Shown one piece after another: positions 12,769-23,905 of a stretch of 64,000 bases of DNA. Location: contig JAQISU010000233.1 of assembly GCA_029339505.1 (NCBI GenBank), positions 1,472,001 through 1,536,000 of the forward strand. The letters are read 5' to 3'. The notes beneath the pieces were generated by a model that worked only from the letters and a program-made list of their open reading frames with translations, did not search any database and was not told the origin of the DNA. Source of the DNA: Unio delphinus (lineage: Eukaryota > Mollusca > Bivalvia > Unionida > Unionidae). Made by a program: the position numbers and the translations under genes. Position 1 is the stretch's first letter; the number at the start of each line of letters is the position of its first letter.

Positions 12769-12867
12769 GTACAATACCCCTTGACAAATTGGGACTTGAC
12801 ACTTACCTTTGACAAGTGGGGCTTATACCATACTATAAACGAATAACGCAACATCAGCCACCTTACA
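11368..12867 (+). mobile_element. Diverged LTR-like copy related to the solo LTR at 54,119-55,863
   Basis: Several blocks align in the same order with the intact solo LTR: GATTTTCGAACC followed by a GAGA-ACTTAGGG block (about 12,420-12,482 against 55,157-55,219), a GGGGGCTC/GGGGGATC plus TTGTTCAA block (12,615-12,637 against 55,652-55,677), a CTTAGATAACGA/CTAGATAACGA block, a CAATATAGTAC-like block, and an identical CACCTTACA end (12,859-12,867). The 3' boundary ending in CA is therefore supported. The 5' boundary is only a guess from a TGTCAA at 11,368, and no matching target duplication was found. It is an old, non-coding copy; no gag or pol sequence is present. Confidence 0.55.
12732..12765. 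repeat. (ATT)n microsatellite
   Basis: About 11 ATT units inside the LTR-like copy. Confidence 0.9.
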
Positions 12868-14162
12868 GTTAGTATTCTTTCTTTTCCTAAATAAACCTGT
12901 GCAATGTCATTTTCAGTGATCGAATTGAGAAGTGTGATGTACCATCTGAAACCACCATTAGAGATTTGGAAACGGTTTCACGCACCTCTGCAATGATAAC
13001 TCGGCTTTATGATAATTTGTGGTGCAAACTTGGTGCATGTTCATTTGTAGCGATACATCATTGGTGGTCATAACACTTCAGCATGAAATCATCAACATGA
13101 CAAATCATTCCCGTCTGTCCCTATATGGTGAAAGAATATTACATAATTTCTTAACGAGTTTTCAGTTTTAAATAACCATTGCTCGTTAGACACGTCTGTG
13201 AATTAAGACCCAAATAGTCGATAATACACATATGTCATCTAGATGAATGTAGTGTAGGTGATTTTCATTAAAAACCATTATATCCTTTAAAAAAAACTAC
13301 GGTTGCAAGCAAATAGAGTCTTTCATCTTAATTTGGTATTGTTGTGGTTGTTTCCTTTACTTTTCATTTTTATTTATTCTTCTTGAACAAATCTTAATCT
13401 TTAGAACAATATATCTTTAAGGCGAAGTTTCACATGTCACTGCTTTGTTCTTTTGGAAGCTATGGAAATGGTTCATCGTTGCAATGCTTAGCAATGTCAT
13501 TGATTTCAACTGAGTAAACTAGGTTCCAGCACGGAACTGGAGTATTTCATTGCAATTTTACTTATTCTTCATTTCATTAGAAAAAAAGAAATTGATTCAT
13601 TCTTATTTGCATCATTTACAAAAATGGATAAACATGTGCTCAGTGACGGCAAGAGTGTTTGAGGTGTACAGGAGCAGTGTTCTTTACTGTAGCCCGTACT
13701 GTGCTGTAGAGAACAGTTTGGGAGTCATTAATCTCCTACGTCGTTGCCTTAAATATACGATTTGTACAGAATTGACCCTGTTATACTAAGGTAAAGGTAA
13801 AATACTATGAACACGTCAGCTCCATATAACAGAGCTCCTGACTGCGCCCCTCCCCCTTTGCCTACTTCTCCCAACTCCAAGCACCATCTCTCCGCCACTA
13901 AATATTTGTACTGAATCATAAATGTCTCACTTCTGGCTGCGAAAGTACTATTTTGAAAAGAAGCAAGTAAACAAACAAAACATGCCACATTTTGTGTGTA
14001 TTCACCTAATCAAAAAAGAATTAAAGAAAATGTAGACGTGTATTTAGTTTCATTCTTTAGTTGTTTCAACGAATTATCCGAAAGCAGATTGACTAGGATG
14101 TACATACACTTGTTAGTCAATGACACTATTATTAGTAGCAATTTCAGTAATAGTAATATTTT
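12868..14162. other. Unassigned sequence
   Basis: Between the LTR-like copy and the Helitron. Only short frames without recognised domains. Confidence 0.4.
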
Positions 14163-14190
14163 TAGTAGTAGTAGTAGTAGTAGTAGTAGT
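14163..14190. repeat. (TAG)n microsatellite
   Basis: Nine to ten TAG units. Confidence 0.85.
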
Positions 14191-14337
14191 AATATTACCT
14201 TTCACAGTATCCCACAGATCATTATACATATAAAAACATATCCCATTTTCCGTATGATATTAAATGGAAAATGAAAGTTGCGAATTAAACGGTATACCTC
14301 AAAGAAAGCGAAAGATGTTTATTTAAGCACCGGCACT

Positions 14338-14339
<2 letters not shown>

Positions 14340-14412
<73 letters not shown>
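14340..14412. repeat. (TA)n microsatellite at the left edge of the Helitron
   Basis: About 36 TA units preceded by GCACCGGCACTG. The same preceding words occur before the (TA)n at 19,929-19,992 on the other side of the Helitron. A (TTTG)n run follows at about 14,419-14,440. Confidence 0.92.
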
Positions 14413-14414
<2 letters not shown>

Positions 14415-14589
14415 GAATGTTTGTTTGTTTGTTTGTTTGTGTCGTATGCGTTCCTATACCGTTCATCCGATTGCAATTAAACTTTGGTAAGTTGTTCTGC
14501 ACACGCCCGCGAAGGTTTCTGAATTAGTACAACCATTTAATTTGTAACAATTAACAAATGTATTTTTGCGACATTTACCGTGTGTTCGT

Positions 14590-15000
14590 TGTGAACTGTA
14601 GGCGCCTTTAGATACGTTACGTGATAGAACAGTAAGCACCTTAAGATACGTCATGTGATCGAACAGTAGGCGCCTTAGATACGTCACGTGATCGAACACG
14701 GTCTGTAGCGATACCTAATTTCTCGTGTCTTCGGTGTGAACTGTAGGCGCCTTAGATACGTCATGTTTACTTAGTTACGTTTTGTTCGCGCCTTGGTTAC
14801 GTAAAACAATTGCGGTGTGAATTTATACGTCACGTGATCGAACAGTAGGCGCCTTAAATACGTCACGTGATCGAACACGGTCTGGATTGGCTGAAACTAT
14901 GATGACGTAAATCAACAGCTGTATGAAATTCATAATCGGTGTACGTCATGTTTACTTAGTTACGTTTGGTTCGCACCTTGGTTACATCAAACAATCGCGG
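14590..15000 (+). promoter_or_regulatory. Helitron 5' region with repeated TACGTCACGTGATCG boxes
   Basis: A box of the form GATACGTCACGTGATCGAAC recurs five times (about 14,611, 14,645, 14,679, 14,825 and 14,858), usually next to AGTAGGCGCCTT. Three copies contain a perfect CACGTG (E-box palindrome) overlapping TACGTCA (CRE-like). Two copies of a CATGTTTACTTAGTTACG block (14,762 and 14,947) are also present. They sit 50-450 bases before the first ATG, so they may be transcription-factor sites of the element's promoter or replication-related repeats. The function is inferred, not shown. Confidence 0.5.
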
Positions 15001-15052
15001 TGTGAATTTGTAATAGTCGTTACAAAGCATTACTTTCGCTGTCTAATCAATT

Positions 15053-17708
15053 ATGCTACCTAAACGAAAAGCTATTGGTCGATCTACACCTCCAGCACGA
15101 AAGATAAAGGCATCACGAGCTTCAGAAACAGACGAGCAACGGAAAGCAAGATTGGAAACCGTTCGAGTTTGCACTGCTCAAACCCGATCATCTGAAACAT
15201 ACGAGCAACGGAAAGCAAAATTAGAAACCGTTCGAGTTCGCACTGCTAAAACCCGATCATCTGAAACAGACGAGCAACGGAAAGCAAGATTATAAACCGT
15301 TCGAGTTCACACTGCTCAAGCCCGATCATCTGAAACAGACGAACAACGGGAAGCAAGATTGCAAACCCTTCAATCCAGACGAACAATGCACGCTGATTTA
15401 AATCTTAGTGCATTCCATTATAATGCAAATTATGATTACAGTCTTCATCTAAGTGTGCTTATTGGTAAAATGGATAAATCATGCGTGTATTGCAATGCCC
15501 TCAAATTTAAGAATGAAACACCAGGAATGTGCAGCGCGGGTGGAAAAGTGAAATTGCCAGAATTACATTCACCACCCGAACCATTATCAATGTTGGTATC
15601 AAGTTACACAAGCCAATCGAAACATTTCTTGGCAAACATACGGAAGTACAATTTATGTTTCCAAATGACATCGTTCGGTGCAATAAATATCGTGCGCGAG
15701 AATTACATGCCAACATTTAAAGTGCAAGGCCAAATTTACCATCGTGCAGGATCACTACTACCACTACCAAACGCAGATCACAAATTTCTTCAAATTTATT
15801 TCATGGGAAACACTCATGAACAAATCGATCAACGTTGTCAATTCAATACTGGCACTAAACGAGAAATAGTCGCTGAATTACAAACTTTATTCAATCCACA
15901 CAACGAATTAATTCGATTGTTCAGAACTGCCCTTGAACAAACGCCAACTGATGACTACAAAGTCGTAGTTAGAGCAGACAAAACACCTGTCGGCCAACAC
16001 GAAAGACAGTACAATGCACCAACAATTGATGAAGTGGCGATCGTTATAGTTGGCGAAGAATTTAACTCGCGTGATATAATTCTTCATCGCACAAATGGTG
16101 ATGTTTAGCGAGTCTCAGAAACTCATCGCTCATACGACGGATTGCAATATCCGATTTTATTTTGGCAAGGAGAAGATGGATGTAATTTCAACATCTTAAT
16201 GAGAAATCCACAAACAAATGAGGAAACGAATAAGAAAGTCAGTGCCATGAAATACTATTCATATCGATTGATGATTCGTGAAAAGCTGAAAAAAATTATT
16301 TTTTAAATGTCGACAATTGTTCCATCAATACATTGTCGATATGTATGCGAAAATCGAAACCGAATGACTCCTCTACATTCGATTAAATCAAACCAAGTTG
16401 CGTTCCGAAGAGTACATTCATTTACGTGATGCAGTTGTTCATGATGGCAATGTGAATCTCAATGAATTCGGAAAAATGGTCATACTACCGGCCACATTTA
16501 CAGGGATTCCACGGCACATGCACGAATACGCACAAGATGCAATGACATATGTTCGCGCATGTGGCCGTCCAGATTTGTTTATTACCTTCACATGCAATCC
16601 GACGTGGGATGAAATACAAGAACTTTTATTACCTGGACAATCATCATCGGATCGTCATGATATTTTCGCGCGTGTGTTCAAACAAAAATTGAAATCTTTA
16701 ATAAATTTCATTGTCAAGCATCATGTTTTTGGACAGACACGCTGTTGGATGTATTCCATTGAATGGCAAAAAAGAGGTTTGCCACAGGCACACATTTTGA
16801 TATGGTTCATCCAAAAAGTCACACAAGATCAAATTGATCAAGTCATCTCAGCAGAAATACCAGATGTCGATATTGATAAAGACTTATTTGAAGTCGTCAC
16901 CAAAAACATGATTCATGGTCCATGTGGCTTACTCAACAACAATTCACCATGCATGTCTGATGGGAAATGCACGAAACGATACCCAAGACACCTACTTGCC
17001 GAGACTATCACTGGTAATGACGGATATCCACTCTATCGTCGGCGATCAACTGAAGATGGTGGCAAATCCATAACTTTAAAAGTACGAAACAATGATGTTA
17101 AAGTCGATAATCGTTGGGTTGTGCCGTATTCACCGTTACTTTCGAAAACGTACAAAGCACACATCAATGTCGAGTATTGCAATTCGGTGAAATCTATCAA
17201 GTACTTTTGCAAATATGTTAACAAAGGAAGCGATATGGCAGTTTTTGGAGTGGGAAATGCAAATGCATCCATCGATGAAATCTACCAATATCAAATGGGA
17301 CGCTATATTAGTAGCAATGAAGCAGTATGGCGCATTTTCTCATTTCCAATCCATAAACGACATCCAACAGTTGTTCATTTGGTAGTGCACCTTGAAAATG
17401 GACAGCGCGTATACTTCACAGCAGTAAATGCACATGCAAGAGCATTGTCACCACCGCCAACAACGTTACCTGCATTTTTCTCATTGTGCGGGAATGATAT
17501 GTTTGCAAAGACGCTACTTTACTCTGAAGTGCCAACATACTACACATGGAATGCATCAGTGAAAAAGTTTCAACGTCGCAAACAAGGTCAAGCAGTTGAA
17601 GGACATCTCAATTTATATTCGACCGACACATTAGGCCGTCTATACACTGTTCACCCAATCAATGCAGAATGCTTTTACGTGCGATTACTGTTAATTAACG
17701 TACGTTGA
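15053..17708 (+). pseudogene. Helitron Rep (HUH nuclease) part of the Rep-helicase polyprotein, broken
   Basis: Rep nicks and joins DNA during rolling-circle transposition. From the ATG at 15,053 the N-terminus is a 23-residue repeat (SSETDEQRKARLETVRVRTA type, four copies), followed by the Helitron_like_N region: CVYCNALKFKNETPGMCSAGGK, then HRSYDGLQYPILFW, then the nuclease region from 16,398 (FITFTCNPTWDEIQE; SIEWQKRGLPQAHILIWF; SIKYFCKYVNKGSD). The Y2 motif (YFCKY) keeps both tyrosines, but the HUH motif reads QAH instead of HAH: a CAG Gln codon at 16,785-16,787 replaces the first metal-binding His. In-frame stops are at 15,292-15,294 (TAA), 16,106-16,108 (TAG), about 16,363 (TGA) and 17,706-17,708 (TGA), with a frameshift near a homopolymer at about 16,295. 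Confidence 0.9.
15115..15390 (+). repeat. 69-bp coding tandem repeat at the N-terminus of Helitron Rep
   Basis: Four copies of a 69-bp (23-codon) unit, each giving ETDEQRKARLETVRVRTA-like basic/acidic residues. Helitron Reps often carry such SxExR-rich N-terminal repeats. The third-to-fourth copy boundary carries the first nonsense mutation (GAA to TAA). Confidence 0.8.
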
Positions 17709-19547
17709 CCGACATCCTTCCAAGAACTGAGAACAGTAAACGGTCAAGTATGTGCCACTTATCGTGAAGCTTGCCAAGAATTAAATCTTTTGGAAAACGA
17801 TGCACATTGGGACACTTCACTCGCTGATGCATCGAATACTGCTCAACCACAGCAAATACGTACGTTATTTGCAATCATGTTGACAACGTGTTTCCCATCC
17901 AATCCAAAAGATCTTTGGGGAAAATACAAAGACTTCATGAGTGAAGACATCTTACATCGTTTGCGTGCAACAAATCAAAATCCGGACCTTCAATTCACAC
18001 CAAACGTGTATAATGAGGCATTGGTTTCGATTGAGGAGATATGTTTGGCAATCGCTGACAAAGCATTGGTACAATTGGGAATGGCTGCTCTGAAACGATC
18101 TGCAAACGACCTTTTCGATCGTGATTTGCAACGAGAAACACACTTTGATGTCGACGAATTGGGTACATTTGTTCAAACAAATCTTCCGAAATTGGCTCCA
18201 GAACAACGCATAGCGTATGATAGAATTATGCATGCAATTACAAGCCAAAGCGGTGGATTATATTTCCTAGATGCGCCCGGAGGCACAGGAAAAACTTTTT
18301 TCATTTCACTTATTTTGGCAACTATGCGATCACGACACAATATTGCACTGGCAATCGCATCATCTGGAATTGCAGCAACTCTTTTGGATGGTGGTCGAAC
18401 AGCGCATTCAGCACTGAAATGGCCGTTGAATATGCATATCACCTACACACCAACATGCAATATCAACAAACATTCTGGAATGGGTAAAGTACTCCAATCC
18501 TGTCAACTCATTATATGGGACGAATGTACTATGACGCACAAAAAGGCTTTGGAAGCGTTTCACTTTACACTAAAAGATTTGAGAGGAAATGAACAGCTCT
18601 TCGGTGGCGCATTTATGTTATTGTCTGGTGATTTTCGACAAACTCTACCAATTATACCACGTTCAACAGCTGCTGATGAATTAAATGCATGTCTCAAATC
18701 ATCAGTTTTATGGCGACACCTGCAGAAATTGACTTTGAAGACCAATATGCGTGTAGAACTACAATACGATGCATCCGCTGAACATTTCGCAAAACAATTG
18801 TTGGATATTGGGAATGGAAAATGGAAATCGATGAATCTACAAAATGTATCACGTTGCCAACAAGCTTCTGTAAAATTACAGGAACCACAGACGAATTGAT
18901 TCACAAAGTTTTCCCAAATATCGCACAGAATTACAAAAATCATCAGTGGCTCAGTGAGCGTGCTATATTAGCAGCCAAAAACAACGAGGTTAATGCCATC
19001 AACTTCAGCATTCAAAAACAAATACCAGGCGAAGCGACAACGTACAAGTCCATAGATACTTTAATGAATCAAGACGAAGTTGTCAATTATCCAACTGAAT
19101 TCTTAAATTCCAGGCATGCGGCCGCACGTTTTAACACTGAAAATTGGCGTACCTATCATTCTTCTCCGAAACATAAATCCACCACGACTTTGCAATGCTA
19201 CCAGGCTTTCAGTGAAAAAGTTAATGAACAATATCATCGAAGCTACAATTTTAAATGGAAAATTTAAAGGAGAAAATGTACTCTTGCCAGTCATCCCTAT
19301 GATTCCGACAGATATGCCATTCAAATTCAAACGTTTGCAGTTTCCGGTGCGACTCGCATTTGCAATTACCATAAACAAAGCACAGGGACAATCGTTACAA
19401 GTGTGTGGACTAAATTTGGAAAATCCATGCTTCTGACATGGACAGCTGTATGTGGCATGCTCACGCGTTGGAAAACCTTCTGATTTATTCATATACGCAC
19501 CAGACAGAAAAACAAAAAATATTGTGTATCCAAAAGCACTTCAATAA
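17709..19547 (+). pseudogene. Helitron PIF1-type helicase part of the polyprotein, broken
   Basis: Continues the Rep frame directly after the TGA at 17,706. All helicase motifs of SF1B PIF1 are visible: Walker A GGTGKTF (about 18,280), SSGIAATLL, Walker B/DEAD-type IIWDECTMTHK, GDFRQTLPII, LKTNMRV, LKIGVPIILLRNINPP, ITINKAQGQSL and LYVACSRVG. Frameshifts occur near 18,815 (after GNGKW) and 19,110 (after PTEFLNS), and a TGA at 19,434-19,436 (TTC TGA CAT) splits ENPCF from HGQLYVACSRV. The original stop is the TAA at 19,545-19,547 after IVYPKALQ. Motifs are well conserved, so inactivation looks fairly recent. Confidence 0.9.
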
Positions 19548-19582
19548 ACAGAATAGGCTATTTGACACTTTGAAAAAAATGT

Positions 19583-19700
19583 ATATTTGTTTGTTTCTTC
19601 GTTTGCGTCGTATGCGTTCCTATACCGTTCATCCGATTGCGATAAAACTTTGGTGAGTATCAACAGCTGTATGAAATTCATAATCGGTAGCGATACCTAA
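19583..19700 (+). repeat. Copy of Helitron 5' sequence placed after the helicase
   Basis: GTTTGTTTCTTCGTTTGCG, then CGTATGCGTTCCTATACCGT, TCATCCGATTGC and ACTTTGGT match 14,419-14,490. This is followed directly by CAACAGCTGTATGAAATTCA, which in the 5' region is about 450 bases farther on (14,912-14,931), and by TAGCGATACCTAA (compare 14,705). So the 3' side carries a collapsed version of the 5' side. Confidence 0.75.
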
Positions 19701-19790
19701 AACGCCTTCGGTAAGGTAACCACTTATTTTGGGCTCTATAAATACCACTAAATAATCTAAGATGCATTCCAGAAACCAGTCAAATAGTCT

Positions 19791-19888
19791 ATTAAAACAC
19801 AAACACTTTCTTTCTTTCAGTGGCATTGCAACGCATGACAGGATTAAAACACAAACACTTTCTTTCTTTCAGTGGCATTGCAACGCAT
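19791..19888 (+). repeat. 52-bp direct repeat, two copies
   Basis: A segment starting ATTAAAACACAAACACTTTC and ending GCATTGCAACGCAT occurs twice with a 52-bp period at the 3' side of the Helitron. Confidence 0.85.
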
Positions 19889-19925
19889 AATCTCGCCTAG
19901 GGCACCAAAATGCCTTGCACCGGCA

Positions 19926-19928
<3 letters not shown>

Positions 19929-19992
<64 letters not shown>
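19929..19992. repeat. (TA)n microsatellite at the right edge of the Helitron
   Basis: About 32 TA units preceded by TTGCACCGGCACTG, mirroring the left edge. Confidence 0.92.
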
Positions 19993-20000
<8 letters not shown>

Positions 20001-20544
20001 CAACATGGTAAAGTGTAAAGGTTCTCAGAACACATATCAGTTATCACGTGACTGTAAGTTACTCCCCCTTAAATGTAATATATATCTTATGGTAATTTCA
20101 TATTTCTTTAAATAAGCATAACATAATTTATTGTATTTCTTAATGATTTTAAAGACAAAATATACAGTATAGAGAAAACAAAGCATCTAACGTAAAGCAC
20201 ATTCAACATGGAGGTAATGTTTACAGGTCTGCACTGTAACTATGCATCTTTGAAACGGCTCATATTTTGCATGTCAAGCTACGCGTAATTATAAAGCTCT
20301 GCGAGGAATTCGTAGCAATACTATCACCATTATTACCACAAAACAAACTCTAGGTCGGCTTACCCATCAATGAATCATCCTAAACATGTCGACAACAAGA
20401 CGTTACTTTCAGGTCAATGGGTCACATATTTCTTGAATAGATTAAGTGACCTAGACAAATTCAAAGACGAGGATCCCAGTTTGTGCTAAAAATAGCAGCG
20501 CGTATTTTCCAACTTTAGTGATACATATTTCATATACCTTAAGT
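19993..20544. other. Unassigned sequence
   Basis: No gene or repeat recognised between the Helitron edge and the SINE at 20,545. Confidence 0.4.
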
Positions 20545-20630
20545 ACAATTCGTGCAGGGAAAACTCGGACACGAGAGCCAACGCTGATATAGGCAAGCGC
20601 CTTAGACCACTCGGCCACTTTGGGCCCCAA
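20545..20630 (-). mobile_element. tRNA-derived SINE head (Ser/Leu-type), fragment
   Basis: On the minus strand GTGGCCGAGTGGTCTAAGGC is a perfect pol III A box in a type-II tRNA context (TGGCCGAGTGG), followed about 45 bases later by a degraded B box (GTGTCCGAGTTTTCC). It cannot fold an acceptor stem, so it is not a functional tRNA. A related head is at 34,942-35,027. Confidence 0.65.
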
Positions 20631-21008
20631 TTTTCGTAAGCTTTCACGTGGAAACCTTTAGCATAACTATTCAACCAGTTGTCATTTAGCAGAAGTTGAT
20701 GATCGAACGTTAAACTTCAACCGATTGTATACACCATAATTGAAAAACTATGATTGGTCTGATTTTACAAAATCGAGTAACATTTTGTTTTGCAGACTTC
20801 AATGCCATGTACTTCAATTATCAAGGTCAGTGTTAAAGTTAGGAAGAAGCAGCGGTGTGCAAGTGTCGTTACTTATCTTTTAATCTATACAAAATAAATC
20901 TTATATTGCAAATGCTATTTTCTTGGGGTGGAAATAACATTTGACGGTGTATACAAATTCTATTTATTCTCAGCCTATGGATGCTTTAAAAAATATTATT
21001 TTCATTAG

Positions 21009-21235
21009 TACATGCATCTATACTCTGTCTTTCTGACAGTACATGCATCTATTCTCTGTCTTTCTGACAGTACATGCATCTATACTCTGTCTTTCTGACA
21101 GTACATGCATCTATACTCTGTCTTTCTGACAGTACATGCATCTATACTCTCTCTTTCTGACAGTACATGCATCTATACTCTATCTTTCTGACAGTACTTG
21201 CATCTATGCTCTGTCTTTCTGACAGTACTTGCTAC
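21009..21235 (+). repeat. 31-bp minisatellite, about 7.3 copies
   Basis: The unit TACATGCATCTATACTCTGT followed by CTTTCTGACAG starts at 21,009, 21,040, 21,071, 21,102, 21,133, 21,164 and 21,195, with a partial eighth copy. Copies differ by one to three substitutions. Confidence 0.95.
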
Positions 21236-22073
21236 ACACCTCGATAGAAGTACTGATGACATCCCTATACTTTTATTTAGATGCAAACATTGTCGATTTT
21301 GCCATTTAGAGAACGGTGTTGGAATATCCCTTGTGTCACTGAGAATTCATTTTTTTCTTTTTTCTGGGCACAATGTGTTCTACCTGATTTTTCACTCGGT
21401 AGTTTAACCATTATTCAGGTAGCATTACTTGATACAGTATATTTCAAACCTTAATCACATGGAATCGGCCCCAAAATGTGTTAACACTAATAGACGATAT
21501 GTGTGTCTGATGTCACCTTGTTTATTAAAATGTACTCTTTCGCTGCTTGCACATCTTTGCGGAACATACCTGCGTCCAGTGTAGATAATTACCGAGAATA
21601 GGTAACAACCATATATAGCATGAATTTAAATGAAAGGCCACATGATAGAGGGTTGTGCTATTCCAGGTGGATTTACAAGTAGCCATACATAGGATTTTAT
21701 CCGGAAAGATTATGAACATATTATTGCCAAACGAATCCTACAAATAAACATGTTTACCTCCAATTAATAATGATCCTAATGTTTAACACACACACAATTA
21801 AGAGAAATATTAACTATGCATTGTTTGTTTACTAAATAACGCTACTGGCTAGGTGTAAATGAACTTGATTTTGGACAAGGTCAAGTACAAAATGCAATTA
21901 TATATAGCATATAATTATGGAGAAAAAAACCTAATGCAAATAGAATATACAGAACAGCTCTACTCATATGAAAGAATCATTATTATGCCCATTGTATTGA
22001 CATTGATTTGTAGGAAGCATTGTTTGCTGAATAGGAACTTCATTTTTAAAAGTGAGAACCTGCATTGAACGTT
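21236..22073. other. Unassigned sequence
   Basis: Short open frames only; nothing recognised. Confidence 0.35.
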
Positions 22074-22430
22074 TCACCAAATAGATAGTTGGATGGAGAG
22101 GATCCGGCAGACACAGTTCCTTAGAGGCTCTCATACCTTCATTGTGTGGGATGTTGGCTTGTAAGGAAAGCATTTCTATGTTAACGACTAGTGTGTTATT
22201 TTGAATGCAAGATTCGGGCTGTTTTGTTGAGATAGCCTGTAGTACCATGGTTATATGAAGACAGTTTTGTTTCCACGAAAGCCCGAAAGTAATAATCATT
22301 AAATTCTGGCATATGTTTTCACGGTTGATCGTTGTTTTCAAAAACGATTGGCCCTCCTGAGTTTACTTCTGTGTTCATTTTAGAGAGCAAATAAAATATT
22401 CCTGGTTTGGGATCAACTCCTAGGAGGTAA
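22074..22430 (-). pseudogene. Penelope-like element reverse transcriptase fragment
   Basis: On the minus strand, PGIFYLLSKMN, then NSGGPIVFENN, HMPEFNDYYFRAFVET, SSYNHGTTGYLNK and, after a frameshift, LSLQANIPHNEGMRASKEL correspond in order to the Penelope RT landmarks (FYLLPKIHK, GRPIVS, ISxFVDYxLxPLV, SYIKDTTxFLNK, SLYTNIPHxEG). Two in-frame stops and at least one frameshift are present. The catalytic Asp of the RT A motif (DVxSLYTNIP) is replaced (IEMLSLQANIP). Only the N-terminal part of the RT remains; the GIY-YIG endonuclease was not seen. Confidence 0.8.
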
Positions 22431-22684
22431 GAAAGTATTTTGCTATCCAAATGTCCTGTAGTGTGCATGTCTTTAAAATGTCTGAAACAAAGTGTTAGTC
22501 TGTTCAGTTTATGGGTTCTCAGCGATTTATTTGGAAAAATCTCTCTTTGGAAAGTTGCCTGTTCGCCTCAACGTTGATGTCGAATAGTGTAAACATAACT
22601 CAAGACCCTTGAATTCTGATCTGATAATAATATATCAATATATTCCCTCTAGCGCAACAGCACTTTTAGCAACATCTTCTATGC

Positions 22685-22688
<4 letters not shown>

Positions 22689-22756
<68 letters not shown>

Positions 22757-22768
22757 TATATATATATT
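22689..22768. repeat. (TA)n microsatellite
   Basis: About 40 TA units with one interruption near 22,753. Confidence 0.92.
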
Positions 22769-23451
22769 GTATAAAGAGAACTTGGAGTATCCGAAATTGT
22801 TTATAGCTCTCCAGTTTAAGGAATTCTGAGATTTTTGTGATTACTTGCTTGATTATAGGAATTCTGTGCTTGGACAATAGTCCTTACACTGAATATATAA
22901 CTAAATACTAGGAGCAAACGTCACCTAATGCAATGCTAATGAGATTCAATGATTTATTGGGTGGTTTACATTTAGTGAAATTGGGTTTGAGCCGCATGAG
23001 TGTCCCTATAGCTCTGTACTCACTATTACAGTCCAATTTGTAAACTGATCCTGTGACTCCAGCTGTAGTTTTTATGATTGGGGACTAGTTAGTTATACAG
23101 TGGAATATACAGAGAAATGATCGTCCCTACATATGTTGATTCTATTTATTATTGATATGGTGGTAAATTTTGTACAAAGTTACAGGTGAAATGTTAATGA
23201 AAACCATGATTTGACTGATCTACGGTGGCATAGTAAAACTATTTCCCTGGATAAGATGGTTGAGTTGTAGAGTTTCATGGTGTTAAATACTGGTGGAATA
23301 TCACTAAAATGGAATGAGGAGAACCCATACAATTGTGAGGTTGACAGGCAATTTGGAAATTGAGAGATATGTGGTCGTGTACTAACTGATATATAAAGCA
23401 GCTAAGTTGAACATCACAGCTCTAGTCCATTAAACCGAATTATCCCATTAC
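22769..23451. other. Unassigned sequence
   Basis: No gene recognised. It may include degraded LINE sequence preceding the RT fragment at 23,452. Confidence 0.35.
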
Positions 23452-23905
23452 AGTACTATTATAACTCAGTTATGTCTGGTTCGTCTCGATATCTACTCCA
23501 GAAACTTCAAAAAGTTAAAAACACAGCTGCTCTGATCATCCTTAGAGTGCCATGATCAGAGCACACTTCATGGTTGCTCTTTACTAGACACTGTCTATGC
23601 ATTCGATCCAGAATCAAATACAAAATGTGTTCTATGTGCTCCGTTTAAATGACGGGACTCCAGTCCAACATACCTATTTGCCTCACCATTGTGTACATGC
23701 CAGCAAGATTCTTACGTTCCTCTTCTGACAATCGTATACTCATTATTCCCACTATGAAAACAAAGTCATATACATAACGTTCTTTTGCATACTAGAGCCC
23801 AGCAACGTGGAACGAATTGCCCATTGAAATTAGACACAGCGATCCCTTTCAAGAGTGCTCTTAAAACCCACCTTTTACGACTGCAACAGCAAACTTAACA
23901 ACATA
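23452..23905 (+). pseudogene. LINE (CR1/Rex-like) reverse transcriptase C-terminal fragment
   Basis: In the plus strand LLQKLQKVKNTAALIILRVP, then CLCIRSRIKYKMCSM, MPARFLRSSSDNRILIIP, TKSYTYRSFAY, then ATWNELPIEIRHSDPF and LLKPTF follow the well-known C-terminal thumb region of CR1-type LINE RTs (LQKVQNxAARL, WLPVxxRIxYK, RQLRSSxD, RSFSYxAPxxWNxLP, FKxxLKTHLF). Frameshifts and stops interrupt it. It is 5'-truncated; no palm motifs are present. Confidence 0.75.

Larger units (their letters stand above)
14341..19926 (+). mobile_element. Helitron/Helentron-type rolling-circle transposon, inactivated
   Basis: About 5.6 kb element with a single-polyprotein coding region (about 15,053-19,547) encoding a Rep nuclease followed by a PIF1-type helicase, the hallmark of autonomous Helitrons, which move by rolling-circle replication. 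The true ends were not identified: I found no unambiguous 5'-TC or 3'-CTRR with hairpin. The outer limits given are the flanking GCACCGGCACTG-plus-(TA)n modules on each side. The words CGTATGCGTTCCTATACCGT and TCATCCGATTGC occur both at about 14,445 and about 19,609, i.e. both before and after the coding region. At least four in-frame stops and several frameshifts show it is dead. Confidence 0.85.

Noticed and set aside
15359..16108. 249-residue and 436-residue plus-strand frames as host genes
   Set aside because: They are consecutive pieces of one Helitron polyprotein separated by nonsense mutations and a frameshift.
21964..22341. 125-residue minus-strand frame as a host gene
   Set aside because: Explained as one frame of a frameshifted Penelope RT remnant.
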